Assembly (NCBI RefSeq): GCF_000346465.2
Contig: NC_034014.1
Coordinates: 2,375,749-2,439,748 of the forward strand
Source of the DNA: Prunus persica
Lineage: Eukaryota; Streptophyta; Magnoliopsida; Rosales; Rosaceae
DNA length: 64,000 bases
Direction of reading: 5' to 3'
The translations under genes were made by a program, and so were the position numbers. The notes beneath the pieces were generated by a model that was not told the DNA's origin, ran no database searches, and saw only the letters and a program-made list of their open reading frames with translations. Shown in pieces: positions 23,646-35,574 of this stretch (positions within the stretch are counted from its first letter, which is position 1; each line of letters starts with the position of its first letter).

Positions 23646-26600
23646 CTCCCCCTTGGAGACCACAAATGATATGGAATATGCCTCGTTAAAAACCTTGCCA
23701 GTAAAAACCCAGTGGGACAAAAACTGGTCAAAGGGAAAAAGAGTACATAATCATGTGTAACATAAAATTCTGTGTATATTGACGCGCGTGCGACACTGCC
23801 TCATTAAAACGTTGCCAGGAAAAACCCAATGGGATAAAAACCTGGACGAAGGAAAAAGAGTACAGTGTTTGAAGATCTGTATTGATAGCACGCTCCCCCT
23901 GATGCTTGGCAAAATATCTTTAAGTCATGCTGTTGATCACCTTTCTGAATATTGTAGTTGACACTGCTTCTGTGAGTCAATCTTGAGCGACACTGCCACG
24001 TTAAAACCTTACCAGGAAAAACCCAGTGGGATAAAAAAAACCTGGATGAAGGAAAAAGAGTACAGTGTATGGAGGTCTTTATTAAAACCACGCTCCCTTT
24101 TGTGAATATCTCCCCCTGAAAAAATTTCATGACTAGCTTTTCCAGTATGCGACCATAAAAATTTTCATAGTATACCCTAAACCCTTGAGCGACACTGCCT
24201 CGTTAAAACCTTACCAGGAAAAACCCAATGGGATAAAAACCTGGATGAAGGAAAAAGAGTACAATGTGGAGCTGAGCTCTATCTGGTCTAGTATACTTCC
24301 GGAAAAACATTGAAGGACCAACGGATAAGACTCTCTGAGTATAAGCAAGAATCTCGTTGGCATAATGCTCAATCCTTAAGTCGAGACAAATATTTCGTGA
24401 ATTCTGCAGAAGTTTTAATGTGTTGCAAACACATTATAATCAATGTACTCACTGAGGTAATTTATGCATATTAATATTGAGTACAAACTTTGTGCTTCAA
24501 GCACATGTCCTTTAGGGACTTGCTTCATGCAATTTCAATCCTTTCAAGGATTTTGTTTAAAGGGATTAAACTTTATGACACATTATATAGCTTTAACCCA
24601 GCTATTTATACATCTTTAGGGAATCGCTTCTGGCGATATGCTCTGTGCATTTAATAACCCTTAAAGATAATATGTTGGTCTCCATAATTGTGTAATAAGG
24701 GGGGGCACAATTGAATCTGTAAATATGGAGAAAAACCCAACATTCCTTGTTTCTGCCAGAAAACAGTGTGTCATACAAAGTAGGTATATTCCCTTTTATT
24801 CCGAACACCCAAGTATAAATTTCAGTATTAACATGTGTTGGGGTTCGTACTGTGGGTTTGTTCTTTCACGTTCATTCTCATCTATAATGGAATTACCTCT
24901 TTCCATTTTGGCCAATGATATTGTCGACATTTAATAATTGAACGTGGTTCCAATCAACACAGCCCATTGATGATTTGAGTAGCTACTCTAAAACCAAAAA
25001 TTGTCATTCATCAATTCATGATCCCACCATTCTCGTTTGCATGCGCATGCATCATTTATAAGCATTTCTTTGCTTTTGGGTACCCAAGCCACTTCATGGG
25101 GCTTTTATTATGTGAGAATGTGGATTATAACCTCCATAGGAGCGTTATTTAGTAGTAGGGCGTGGATAATCTCCATTTAGGGAGTTGGAACATTTAGAAC
25201 CCATATATCTGTCATGCTGCAGGCATGCCACAGATTAATACATACATGTCAATTAATTTCTGGGACTTTAACCCATATTACGGGACTTTAACCCATATAA
25301 TTTGCTACCCATTAGGCGTGCATAATATCAATATTGACATGTCAAAGGATTGTCCTTTCGGGACTTCAATCCACATCATTTGCTACGCAACAGGCGTGCA
25401 TCATATTGATCACTGCTATACCCATATTCTGTTCTTATGGGACTTTAATCTGTGCAGTGTATTATCAATGTATCCAACTTACAATCTGTAAAATTTGCGT
25501 TAATAATTCATGGATACATACAAGCCATTCTTTTGGAACGGACTTATCTCCCTATTTGGTTACCTTTCAAGATAAAATATCAAATAAGTATATAAGCATA
25601 AAACAACACAAGTATTGCTTACATCTTAGGTGGGAGAAACTTTTCTCAAGTATCATTCAAGCTCGTATCGGCCCAGTAAATGTAGTACTTGATGATCTTG
25701 TTATATCCTGCAAAAGCAAAAGTCACAATTCTTTTCTCTATCAAAAACAAATAACCCTCAGAGTTAGGATCACTTCATGGATTCTTTCTTCAGATGTTCA
25801 TTCTAAAGAAATAAGATCTCTTATGAACAGAGAGTTATAAAAAGAGAAAAAAAATGCAAAAAGATTGTGATATTGATTGCAAGGTAAGGTAAGCAATCAG
25901 GGAAGGACGCTGGTGGGAGCAAACTACAAGCTCTCATTTCTTCTAGTTTAGAAGAACTTCCGGGGATTAGAGCATAAGGTTGCCTTCACAGTTCCCTGAT
26001 GTGGGGGAAACGTGATCAGAGATAGTCTCGCTTCCTGAATGGATGATCAGAGATAGTCTTGCTTCTCGGGCACATTAAGTGCTCACTGATAAGAAAAACA
26101 AGTAGATATCGCATTTACTAGATATGGAGAAAACTGGATATCTTCTGCAAAGAAAATTTCGTTAGTAACACATTTATACACAAATAAAAGGAATAGGTAG
26201 AACTGGTGAATTTCAAATTAACCATAGGAAAATTGCGAGAGTCTCGGGTTACTTTTGAAAAAGTAGCTCCGTGAAATCCGTAAAGCAAGATCGGCTTTGA
26301 AAATAATACTTGAAAACGCCGAAAGTGCCGACAAACATTAATGGAGGCCGCGTGAAGTTTCGGAATTTCCTTCAGAGGCTTCCAGAACATAATGTATTTT
26401 TATAGATTTTTACAGGACCTGCACCTTCATTGCAGGTGGAAAAATCTATCAGTTGTATGTTCCTGTAATAATAATTGCGCACATTCTTAAACTTGCACCT
26501 GTGGTTTTTACGTCTTTTCAAAATGACGGTTTGGAACCTTGTGCCTTATAGGTTCAAATAACCACATCGACTCTCCCAAATTTCATATTTCAACGTATGG

Positions 26601-28445
26601 GAACCCGGAACTTTTGGCCTGGGCTAAACACAAACTCAGAATTTTTTTCGCCCCTGTTCAAATGGTATGGACATATTTACAATTTTCTGTACATATTTCT
26701 GGACTTCAAGCCCTGACATAATTGTCCATATCATGAGGAACTTCTGGCATCTCATTTAATTGCTCATCCATGAGTTTAAGGAACTGCAGGTTCCCTTTTT
26801 GAATAGTGATAGTTTACCCAAAATGGTAAATATTTATGCATACATCACTATTCATGTATACGGCACTATTCATGTGTACAGTACATTTGCCAGTATAGTT
26901 ATCATCCATGTGTACGGCACTATGAACCAATACGGTACTGTTACATCATTAAGGAACTCTAGGTCCTTATTTACATGTCAGGGATCAAGGACCCTTAAGT
27001 CCGATCACATGTTTACAAATATAGTACCGGAGAGACTGCCATCTCTCATTTTAATATCATCATCAAGGATTTTCAAGTCCTGATATAATTGTATGATGAG
27101 GATCAAGGAACTTCTGGTCCTGATCTGCATACTGTAAAAACTCATCATACAGTACATTTAATCTATAAAATAAATTGCTGGTAAATAAATTATTGGATGG
27201 ACGATAAACCCACACCATACTTTAAATAAAAGGAAATATAAAGTATGAGGGTTAATTCCACATCATGCTTTAAGTGAAAGTAAATTTACGATAAAGTAAA
27301 GGCAATTATTTGTGGGTTCATATCAACACCACAATCAAATAGTATGATATTATATTAAATCAATTTATAAAGTAGAAGTCATATTTACCCCGACCGAAGT
27401 TCACGTTAAGATTCCAAAACCAAGAGACCAAGTGGGTGGCTGTCAATCAGTAAAGCCTGGCAATCATTTAGTGTGCATGTGTAATTTCGATAGCGGCACA
27501 ATCAATGGGGCTTTAAAGAAAACTTCAAAACTTATGCCTGAAGCAAGTTGGCCAGCACCAATAATGCCGCCCACAATGCAAAAATCAAGTTGCCCAGCAC
27601 CAATAATGCCGCCCACAATGCAAAAATCAAGTTGGCCACTTTTGCCTGTTGCTTTCTCTTTCACCCTCTCCTTGTCTTTTCTTCTTTCCACCCGACAGCA
27701 TCTCGTGTGCCTGAGCTGCTGTGCTTTTATGGAGCTCCGCGTGAGATTTGTTAACAATATTTTCCTCAAAAGCCAGCCAATCTGTGCTTATCCATGGGAC
27801 GCAAATAGTCCCACCACGTTTGTACTACAACCTCACCCACTCACTCAATTTCTTTAACCCAGTCAGACGGCACCAAATTTCTTCTTCCACTACTTCTCAT
27901 CTTCTGCCTCTCTCTTGCTTTTTTTTTTATTTTTTTTATTTTTTTTATTTTTTTATTTATTCGATTTTCTGGCAAGCCTCCAAAGACAGCAACGACCAAG
28001 TTGCCTTGTCATGGCTGGCGGCCATTGCAAAAACCTTTTCCATGAAGAAAATGACTTGGACATGAGGCTGGTTGATTATGTAGATGGAGAATCCGGCGGG
28101 GCCCCAGGTGAAGCCGATGGTCTGCCTCACTCCCCACGCTCACTCCACTCTCCTATTGTTAGGAGAGAGAGACGACGAGTTTCAGAGTCAGTGGGAGGGG
28201 CTAGCCGCCATCTCCTCATACCAATTTGCTGCTTCTTGCTTCAGCTGCTATCTCTCTGCTTCAACATCTCATCACCTCAGAATGCAAACCCACTGCACGT
28301 CCACACCACAAAGCACAGCTAGTGGTGGAAGGCCAGACTCTCCGTCAGCCCTCAGCCTCCGTCTGCTGTTGCTGCTGCCGCAACTGCGAAGCCTTCGTAC
28401 TTACTGCTACCAACAGTAACAAAAGCAAACCCGGTGAGGGAGAAC

Positions 28446-28481
28446 ACACCGGTGCCGCTCCACTACGTCCGCAACCACGGC
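28446..28481 (+). pseudogene. Captured nitrate-reductase-like fragment in LARD A
   Basis: The frame reads TPVPLHYVRNHG, a phrase characteristic of the molybdenum-domain start of plant nitrate reductase. Downstream residues do not continue the match, so this is at most a short captured or decayed piece, antisense to the LARD. The surrounding GC-rich stretch (28080-28960) differs in composition from the rest of the element, consistent with an origin in host genes. Confidence 0.45.
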
Positions 28482-28944
28482 GTGTTCCTGGTGGGGATTC
28501 TGGCCGGAAAACACCCCAGCGGCAGAGGCAAGAGATGAGGCCATTAGAAGCTCTGCTGCTTCTTCACTATGTTGCTAAGCCCGAAAGCTTGTCTCTCCAT
28601 TGTTGCTTGCATGTTCAGGTTCAGGGCATGGTCTCCAGCTGCAGGCACAGCTGCTGGAGTTGGTGGGACTGGGACTGGATTTCTCTGAGCCAGCTCCTTC
28701 AAGTTCTGGTCAAACGAGCCACCCGAGGTCGTTCAGATCAATCATGGTCAGTCCCTGCAGAGGCTTACCAGTCAGGCTCTGAAACATGACCCTCGGCGGA
28801 GGCGGCGGCAGAGCTCGAGCTGTTGCTCTGGTGCTGGCTATGGGGTCCGAACCCATGGTCGTGGTCTCGAGCTGTTGCTGTTGCTCTGGTGATGGTTGTG
28901 GTGGTTGTGTTCGGAGGAGTAGGTGGAGGAAGAAGAAGAAGAGT

Positions 28945-29116
28945 GTTTCTGCTCAGGCCGAAGTCTCGGGGCAGCTCCCCTGAGATTTTGTTGTTTCGGA
29001 GGTCGAGGTACATGAGGCTGGAGAGGTTGGTCGGCGAAGTTGAGGACTGTGAGCTGGTGTAGCCGGCCGATACCTGCCGGAAACTGGTCTGATATTTTGT
29101 TTCCATGGCCAGACAT
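28945..29116 (-). pseudogene. Captured LRR fragment, DRT100-like, in LARD A
   Basis: Minus-strand coding shows GNKISDQFPAGIGRLHQLTVLNFAD, then after a frame change NLSSLMYLDLRNNKISGELPRDFG (given here in pieces: NLSSLMYLDLRNNK, ISGELPRDFG). These are consecutive plant LRR units of the DRT100/polygalacturonase-inhibitor-like class. An internal deletion of about 10-15 residues accounts for the frame change. It lies in the sense orientation of the element, between the 5' LTR and the leader hairpins. Confidence 0.65.
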
Positions 29117-29589
29117 CTTCGAAGCTTAGGTTCACTTCTTCAACCTGCCGCTAGCCTTCTATTATGATTATATAATATTATAGATATAATAATGTGATAA
29201 ACAATTAGGATAAAGAAAAGTATGAGAACTTATCTGCCGTAGCCCTTTTCTCTGCTTTGGATTGATAATTCTGATCTGAAATGAGAGCTCTTTTATTTTT
29301 CTTATGTTAAGGCTCAGGCCAGTTGGTGGGGAAGATGATCGGTGTGAGAGAGAAGCTGTTGGGTAGGTAATTTGTTACCGCTTTTATGTATCCAGTGAAG
29401 AGTGATTGGTTTTACAAATCTGGATCTGTGATTTACAAACCCATGGTTGCTTGCTTGCTTGTTTTATTGTGATCTACATGCTGGGAAACAAAGCAGAGGT
29501 CGGTTGTTAAGGTTTGAGGCTTGGCAGAGAAAGAGAGAGAGAGCGTTGAGGCTCTGAATTTTGGAGGTAGAGAAATCGTGCTGATAACG

Positions 29590-29757
29590 TGTTATAAAAC
29601 TGGAGAATTTGGAGAGGAAATTGAGAGAGAGAGAGAGAAAGTAGAGAAACTGAGTTTCTTATTCTCATTTCTATGTGTATTGAACAATGAAGGGATGAAC
29701 CCTTTTATCGGCAAAGCCTAGGGAACATGTGGGCTCCACAACTAATTATTTACAACA
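29590..29757 (-). repeat. LARD A 5' LTR
   Basis: 168 bp, followed on + by the GTTTT target duplication. Confidence 0.93.
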
Positions 29758-29796
29758 GTTTTCAGATTTTATAATTTTGTTTTTTCCATTCTACAG

Positions 29797-30248
29797 ATGG
29801 ACAATAACCCACATATCTTGGGTGGCCAGGTCCAAGGTAGTCAGTTTGTAAGTGTTTTATATTTGTTTTTTTCTTTATCGTAATTGATTGATTTTTTTGT
29901 TTACATGTTTATTTAGTTTAATAATTCATCTTTCAGCCTGATGGCTATCAAATCAACTATTATTCGAATGGGTTGCAAATTGAGCATAACAAGTGGGCAG
30001 GAAAAATATTGGAGTCCACTGGTGGCCAATATGAGGCATACTATCATTTGCTTTATCCAGATGAGCAACATATAGCTGATTACTGGCTAAATTGCACAAG
30101 TGACACCAACAACCCACTATACCTCACAGTATATGGTAGCATCAAAATAATGGCAAATGATACTATGTGTACGCTTGTATTCACGGAACTTGGTGACCCT
30201 TCAAGATTGGATTTCTCCAAATCTTGTTGTATCAAAAGGGGAATTTAA
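29797..30248 (+). CDS. Unrecognised two-exon ORF, 120 residues
   Basis: Exons 29797-29847 (ATG after a CTACAG acceptor-like site, donor GTAAGT) and 29937-30248 (acceptor TTTCAG) join in frame to give MDNNPHILGGQ...KSCCIKRGI. The protein has no signal peptide or membrane segment. It contains YLTVYGSIKIM and CTLVFTELGDPSRLDF and ends with an adjacent Cys pair. The family is not recognised. LARD A is inserted 35 bp upstream of the ATG, so any upstream exon or promoter is now about 6.3 kb away, before 23473. It could be a truncated 3' part of a longer gene captured in the CACTA-bounded segment. Confidence 0.45.
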
Positions 30249-30684
30249 CAATTTGTCGATTGTTACAATTGTTTTCATGGTCACAGGCTGCACTTATAGC
30301 AAAGTGTAGAATTGGGACAAAAAAAACTTTGAGAAATTAGACATAACCTTTAAGAAACTCTCAAAAAACCCTAGCCCCCTTTCTCCCAAAAAACACTCTT
30401 AGAGCCTTTTCCACCTTGAGGGGGGAAGAAGCCATTGTTCTTCCCCCCTCTCCTCTCTTCTCTTCCTTTCTTCCTCCTTTCACCTCTTCCCCCATTTTCA
30501 AAGACAAAGGGTTTTCCCTATTTGTCTTAGTTTTATTATGATTTGCATCCAACCATTATTGGCGGCTGCGGCTCAGCGTCGGATCTTCACCTGCATTTCG
30601 GCGTCAGATCTCCACCACCATCTTTTTTGCAATTTCTTTATGTTTGGAATAAGTTGCAGAGACTCTTTGGGTTCTCTGTGTAGT

Positions 30685-30803
30685 TTTCACCTCTCCTTTT
30701 GTGAGAGTTTTTCGTCCCTCCTTTGTGAGAGCTTTTCATCTCTCCTTTGTGAGAGCTTTTCATCTCTCCTTTGTGAGAGCTTTTCATCTCTCCTTGGTGA
30801 GAG
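30685..30803 (+). repeat. 24-bp tandem repeat, 5 copies
   Basis: Units of CTTTTCATCTCTCCTTTGTG followed by AGAG, with the outer copies diverged. They lie in a CT-rich region. Confidence 0.85.
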
Positions 30804-31435
30804 TTTTATTTGTATTGTTATGGCTTGGTTTTTTCAAGCTTTATCTCTTTTTTATTATTCTAAGTTTGCAATCTTAATTGGGATGCCTATGCCAGAGTTT
30901 CTTCGATCTTGCCTGATCGTTGGTGGAGACATACCTGATTTTCTTAATTTTGATATTAGACCGCTCCGTTATTGTAATGGCTCTTTTGTGGCTAGTTTGT
31001 ATTGGCCCTTTGTGGCTAGTGGCTTTTTTAGTTGAATTATGAATGCAATCATAGAATTTCTCAAAAGACATAACCTTTAAGAATTGGCAAGACAACTTGT
31101 CATACTTCATACCAGTTATGAAATTTATATTGAAAGTGCAATTACTGCTCAAGTAATCATAAAGGCAAAAGTAATAGAAATGTTCTTTCTGTACATGGTG
31201 TACAACCCTCATAGATACAGAATCCATTTTGATGCATTCAAAATTACCTTGCTCTTTTGCACTCTTACACGAACCCGAACTCCAATTACTTCATCTCCAT
31301 TTACCTAATCAGTACAGAAGTACGTTCTATGAGCAAACAACATAGATCAAACTCTATTAGATGACCTAAAGAGATAAATATACTCATCCATTAAAAAGCT
31401 ATCATGCAATAAGAAACAATGGCTATTGTTCTTAC

Positions 31436-31572
31436 AGACTTTATCTTCCCTGTAGAACGTATTTCAAGCCGAATTGAGGCAAAGAATTTTAATGCAATTC
31501 CTCCAAATGTCGCTTGTGGAGTACCATAGCATACACCAATCTTGCAAAATGAACGAATGATGCCATTAGTTT
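31436..31572 (-). pseudogene. recA-homologue exon fragment
   Basis: Minus-strand exon with a CTTCCAG acceptor and a TCT|GTAAGA donor. It encodes [20 protein letters not shown] then [11 protein letters not shown], matching the GG-ALKF-ASVRLxIR region of bacterial-type RecA proteins of plant organelles. Only one exon is present. It lies downstream, in the same orientation, of the pheophytinase fragment. Confidence 0.7.
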
Positions 31573-31670
31573 CTGGAAGTGAAACAATTGTGATTAGGGG
31601 AAAATAACTAACAAAGAAACTTGACGGAACAATCAAAATCATACACATCTGAAAAATTAATGACTCAAGT

Positions 31671-32336
31671 TTAGTTGCTTAGACCTAGGCACTCAAATCT
31701 CAATTGTTTCAATGAATCCAAGTACATACCATACAAATATAGATATACATACCATGCATTCAGCTGCTTAGCCCGTGCTCTAAAATCAAGCCCCAACTCC
31801 TTCAGTTGCTTCTCATAGTGAAAGGAACCAACCCCAAAACCAGGGAGAAACAACACTGGAAGGGAGCCTAAGGTTTCACATCCAGCTTTCTCATAATGCA
31901 CACTTAATTTGGGCTTTCATTCTCAAAAGCAACTATTTACTGGCGCACCCGATTCACCTTTGGATTCATCTGGTAGACCAGGACTCAAAACTTTAGTTAC
32001 TGGTTCCCCTGTTTTCGAAATACTTTCATTCTCTTCCCCTTCAATTACGTAGCCATCAGAGCTTCCACTTGATAAAATTGGACCAACATGTTTGAAGTTT
32101 TCACCGGTGTCTAATGACCTAAAACCTCCTTGGTGATTTAGTTGCTTCAAGAAAGGCTGATCTAAATTGTAACAGCTCAAAAATTTCCTTCTAACATCAA
32201 ATTTAGCACCAAAAACTCTGTTTTTTCTAAAACCTAGGAGACTGAATTGATGTGAACTTGAGCTTATCACAATCAATTTCCACCTTAAATTAACAGTATC
32301 ATAGCATGGTGCAGAACTGTATGAGAGTACTTCCAT
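31671..32336 (-). pseudogene. PPH: Pheophytinase (PPH) 5' fragment with two nonsense codons
   Basis: Starts MEVLSYSSAPC at 32336 and runs through the variable chloroplast-targeting/N-terminal part (GGFRSLDTGENFKHVG, SSGSSDGYV). After an interruption it enters the alpha/beta-hydrolase start (PVLFLPGFGVGSFHYEKQL). At the junction the intact plant protein has CFWEWKPKL; here both Trp codons read TGA (about 31914-31925), consistent with G-to-A change on this strand. The catalytic Ser region and everything downstream are missing. Pheophytinase removes phytol from pheophytin in senescing chloroplasts; this copy cannot. Confidence 0.82.
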
Positions 32337-32991
32337 ACCGACAAACTGTTCTGCAATGACCAATCAAAACAGTGATTCAACAACAATTTGACCTTACCCT
32401 TTATTGCATGAGACTAATTGAGAAAATGAATAAGAATAATTTGCAAATCACATGTTGTATGTAGCTTTCATGCTTCCAACTTTTCCTCAACACACACACA
32501 CACACGAACACACACAAAAGTATAAACTGATATGAACAGAACTTAATATCAATTACCAATCATGAACTTCAGTAAACACCCAAAAACTGGTTAAGATATT
32601 TATTATAACTTGAGAAAAGACTAAACAAAATTAGCAACCAGTAGCTTTCCTGCACAACTCTAAAGGAAACACAAAGATTTATGGCAAAAGAAGAACAAAT
32701 TTCTTAATTGTTTTGGGTTACCTTTAAAGTGAGCAGCCAAGTGTCGTTAGAGTTGCGATGCTTTGTGGAATTCTCAGTCTTCTCCAAGTATTTAGGAGAT
32801 CCTTGCAAAATCTAGAGAGAGAGACAGATTTGGGCAGTTGCTTGCTTACAAGCTTCTTCTTGCTTTAATAACCAAGCAAAAAAATGAACTTTTAAATTTG
32901 TGTTTTATATGCATTTGCTAAATATCAATCAACCGACCAAAAAACACGACAAAAGATTAGTTCAGGCTTGCACGCTGTCAAGTTCTTGTAC

Positions 32992-33083
32992 CTGCTGAAT
33001 GGATTCTTTTAACCAAAAAAGTGCTCCACAGTAAATGCACTTATAATTCTTCTCTCCCAAATCGACACATCCTTCAATAATTC
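32992..33083 (-). pseudogene. Possible Helitron-like zinc-ribbon exon
   Basis: Minus-strand exon with a CTGTAG acceptor and a CAG|GTACAA donor, encoding DLGEKNYKCIYCGALFWLKE. The G-x-x-x-x-x-C-x-x-C-G-A-x-F-W pattern resembles the N-terminal zinc-binding part of plant Helitron helicase-like proteins. It has the same strand as the PPH and recA fragments. Confidence 0.4.
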
Positions 33084-33724
33084 CTACAGAGAAAAGAAAT
33101 GTGGAATGGAGACAATAGAAGACACAAATGGAGGTTATCAGCAATAGAACAATACAGTTCAAATTTAGAAGAAAAAATTTAAATCACCCTATACGTAGCA
33201 ATATCAGAAAGTCAAATATGAGCAATTGCATATCTGAAGTTTAAAATTGCCAAGCACAATTGCAATTGCATATCTAACCCTTAAATTCACTAAAAGCAGA
33301 AATTTTAGCAATAAAAGGAAATATATATATATAATTTTGTATATATATATATATATACGTACATGTCTATCAATTTGATAGATTCCAAGAAAATGTATGC
33401 TTGTATATATTGGGACATATATTTCCCTTAAGAAATCCATCGAATTATATTTATATTATAAAATTTTAAAAATTAAAAAAATTTTAAAAAAAATTTTAAA
33501 AAAAAAAAAGAGTGAGGGGGACCTGAACTTCAATCATACCAAGAAAATCCACTTTTAAAAAAAGTTTATTTTAGGGTCATTTTGATATCCCTTGAGAAAA
33601 ACTAAAAGTTAAAATCGTCTCCAAGCATCCACAGAATTTTGAGAATGGTTCAAACATGAAAAATTACGAGAATAAAATTAACCTATTTTATGAAGTGTAA
33701 ACCACAAGAGTTTTTTTAGTAGTG

Positions 33725-33784
33725 CGCACACACTTTCTCTGCGTGCAAGCTAGCTCATCTAAATGGACTATCCTCAAAACACAC

Positions 33785-33836
<52 letters not shown>

Positions 33837-33981
33837 TAAGGAAAAAAAAACAGATGCATTAAGAAGAAAAAAAATGAGAGCATTCATTTGCAACCCAAAG
33901 CAAAATTGATCTAATGGAAAAAAAAAAAACGTACCTTGTCACCAAAGAAGTCAAGAAGGGCAAACTGTGAGTGCAAGTGAA

Positions 33982-34036
<55 letters not shown>

Positions 34037-34545
34037 TTAAGAAAGGTAACAAAGCCAACTCTGTGTGTGTGTGAGTGCAAGGGCAAACTGTGTGAGTACA
34101 TTCCGAGTTGTTTTCGCTAGTTTTGTTTTATTTTGTATGTTGTAACTTGTGTGTGTGTGTGTGTTGCTTTTACTTTTCACCTCCTTGTGTTTACATTTCG
34201 CCTTTTCTCCTCTATAAACTTTTCCTGCTAGGCTTGCAGGAAGATGAAGCAAAACATGTGGTGCACCTTTCTTTACCTCAACAACTAGTCTTTGTCCGGT
34301 GGAATCTTGCTAACCAAGATGAGGTCTGAGTTCAATACAATTTTTTATACGATTGTTATAGATATTGTAAAGTTAAAAAGGCCACTTCATTTTGCTTCAT
34401 TATTTGCAGTTGTGACTTCACAGAAGTATACAGATGTGACCCCTGGCTGATTATTCTTTTTTCTTTCTGATATGCTTAAGCGTGCATAACTTGAGGCTAT
34501 TACTTCTAATATTATATAAATGATCGATGGGGTTAGTAGTACCGC
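33725..34545. repeat. (CT)n and (GA)n microsatellites between the CACTA-type end and the S28 fragment
   Basis: (CT)n at about 33785-33832 and (GA)n at about 33984-34034, with a (GT)n tract near 34150-34163. No gene seen. Confidence 0.85.
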
Positions 34546-34549
34546 TGTG

Positions 34550-34740
34550 TATATTCCTAATGGTTGTTCTGCACCCAGGTCAGCAAATATTTGTGCACTA
34601 ATATTGGAGCCACCCCAATGCTTCAAATTGATGACATTTTTGTTGAAAAGTAGCAAAAAGCTAGAAGGCCTATAGTTGAAATGGTCAAGCGTTTGGTTGT
34701 AATAAAATTTTTGAGAATCTTTTGAATCAGATGCAGCCAA
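34550..34740 (-). pseudogene. Serine carboxypeptidase S28 (Pro-X type) N-terminal fragment
   Basis: The minus-strand peptide FYYNQTLDHFNYRP, then [17 protein letters not shown] and LGAEQPLG, is the N-terminal catalytic-domain start of plant lysosomal Pro-X carboxypeptidase-like proteins. Homology stops sharply after LGAEQPLG. The last about 90 bp duplicate the start of the fragment at 48.9 kb, so both are pieces of related copies. Confidence 0.8.
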
Positions 34741-35390
34741 CTCTTAGTAACATGCACTTCCATTCTACGATCTCAAATTCACAATTTGACTTAAAAACTT
34801 TCATTTCCAAGTTTCATATAAAACTGAAAACTTCAAATTAAAATCAGTTACCAAACAACTTGTGTTTAGTTACTAAACAAGGTTTCAGTTTTCAATTTTT
34901 AAAAAATTAAAAACTAAAAAGGTTATCAAATGGCCAACATATCAAAAGCTTTTGCACAACTAATCCATTGTTTCTTGAAGCCACAATACCAAGAGAAGGT
35001 TGGTTGATTGGCACCCGCACCCAAAAGTCACATACGTACACCAACATTTTTTTATTTAATTCAGAGAGAGAGAGAGAAGTCAATAGTTTATTGAATTAAA
35101 CAGTAGGACAATCCTCAAGGATAACATTCTCGAATAAAACTAACTGACAACACATATAAATCTTATAACCTTCGACCTGAAAGACATCCCTTGGAATTAA
35201 TTAATTATTCTTCTTCCAAGAAACTTTCTATTCCTTTAGGTCATTTATATAATGCAGTTTTCACACATAAACTCCTAATTGTTTTTTGTTTTCTATGTAT
35301 ATGGCCAAATCAGCATTCGTGCATCCACATAACAAACTTCATATTAAAGTATTCTGGAATTAATGAGATTGGAATCTTCGTAGGGTGTGG
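34741..35390. other. Intergenic upstream of HMA copy 4
   Basis: From about 35080 on it matches the upstream sequence of copy 3 (GACCTGAAAGACATCCCTTGG...). No gene. Confidence 0.45.
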
Positions 35391-35394
35391 AAAT

Positions 35395-35510
35395 CTTGGT
35401 TTCCAAGCAGCTAACTAGCTATATGTCCAAGTCTTTTTTTGTTCTTTTTTTGTGGGGACAGATCAACCGGAGGTAATATTTTAAGAAGACTAAGCTCCTA
35501 TATAAATAGA
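35395..35510 (+). promoter_or_regulatory. HMA copy 4 promoter: CTTGG-TTT-CCAAG palindrome and TATA box
   Basis: Palindrome at 35395-35407 and TATAAATAGA at 35501-35510, followed by GCATAGCATTGGT as in copies 3 and 6. Confidence 0.6.
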
Positions 35511-35574
35511 GCATAGCATTGGTATTATTACCAAAAGTGTTCAAGTTTTTTTTTTTTTTTTTTTTATAACAAAG

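Larger units (their letters stand above)
23478..29757 (-). mobile_element. LARD A: large non-autonomous LTR retrotransposon
   Basis: Identical 168-bp LTRs (TGTTATAAAAC...TTTACAACA on +) at 23478-23645 and 29590-29757. The 5-bp target duplication GTTTT is at 23473-23477 and 29758-29762. Read on the minus strand, a purine tract AAGGGGGAG precedes the 3' LTR and CGTTATCAGCACGA follows the 5' LTR. No gag or pol is present. Four diverged copies of the block CCAGGAAAAACCCA-TGGGATAAAAACC lie at about 23670-24260; similar blocks are common near the 3' end of plant Copia elements. Leader hairpins at 27200-27290 and captured gene fragments at about 27430-29580 are specific to this copy. LTR identity indicates recent insertion. 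Confidence 0.93.
22518..33724. mobile_element. Composite segment bounded by inverted CACTA-type ends
   Basis: The left end starts CACTACTAAAAAAAC at 22518, and the right end is its reverse complement finishing at 33724. Inverted similarity continues about 330-370 bp inward (22518-22848 against 33355-33724), covering TGGTTTACACTTCATAAAAT and the AAGTTCA-CCCCTCAC block. CACTA is the terminal signature of CACTA (En/Spm) transposons. Flanking 3-mers (GTG and CGC) do not match, so one-element status is not proven. The interior holds LARD A and several host exon fragments and has no CACTA transposase. Confidence 0.55.

Noticed and set aside
24000..24260. CRISPR-like regular repeats (CCAGGAAAAACCCA blocks)
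   Set aside because: A plant nuclear LTR element; the blocks are diverged tandem copies of a common Copia 3' region, not a CRISPR array.
25225..25840. Overlapping frames of 88 and 168 codons conserved in LARDs A, B and C
   Set aside because: Two different frames of the same stretch are equally conserved, copies differ by stops, and the peptides look like no family. Conservation reflects the youth of the elements, not coding.
27432..28789. Multiple overlapping frames of 100-187 codons in the GC-richer part of LARD A
   Set aside because: No frame has consistent similarity along its length. Apart from the short nitrate-reductase-like and LRR-like pieces they look like shadows of captured, rearranged sequence.
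30538..31035. 165-codon frame with CESFSSLL repeats
   Set aside because: The repeat is the translation of a 24-bp DNA tandem repeat in a CT-rich region; no family similarity.
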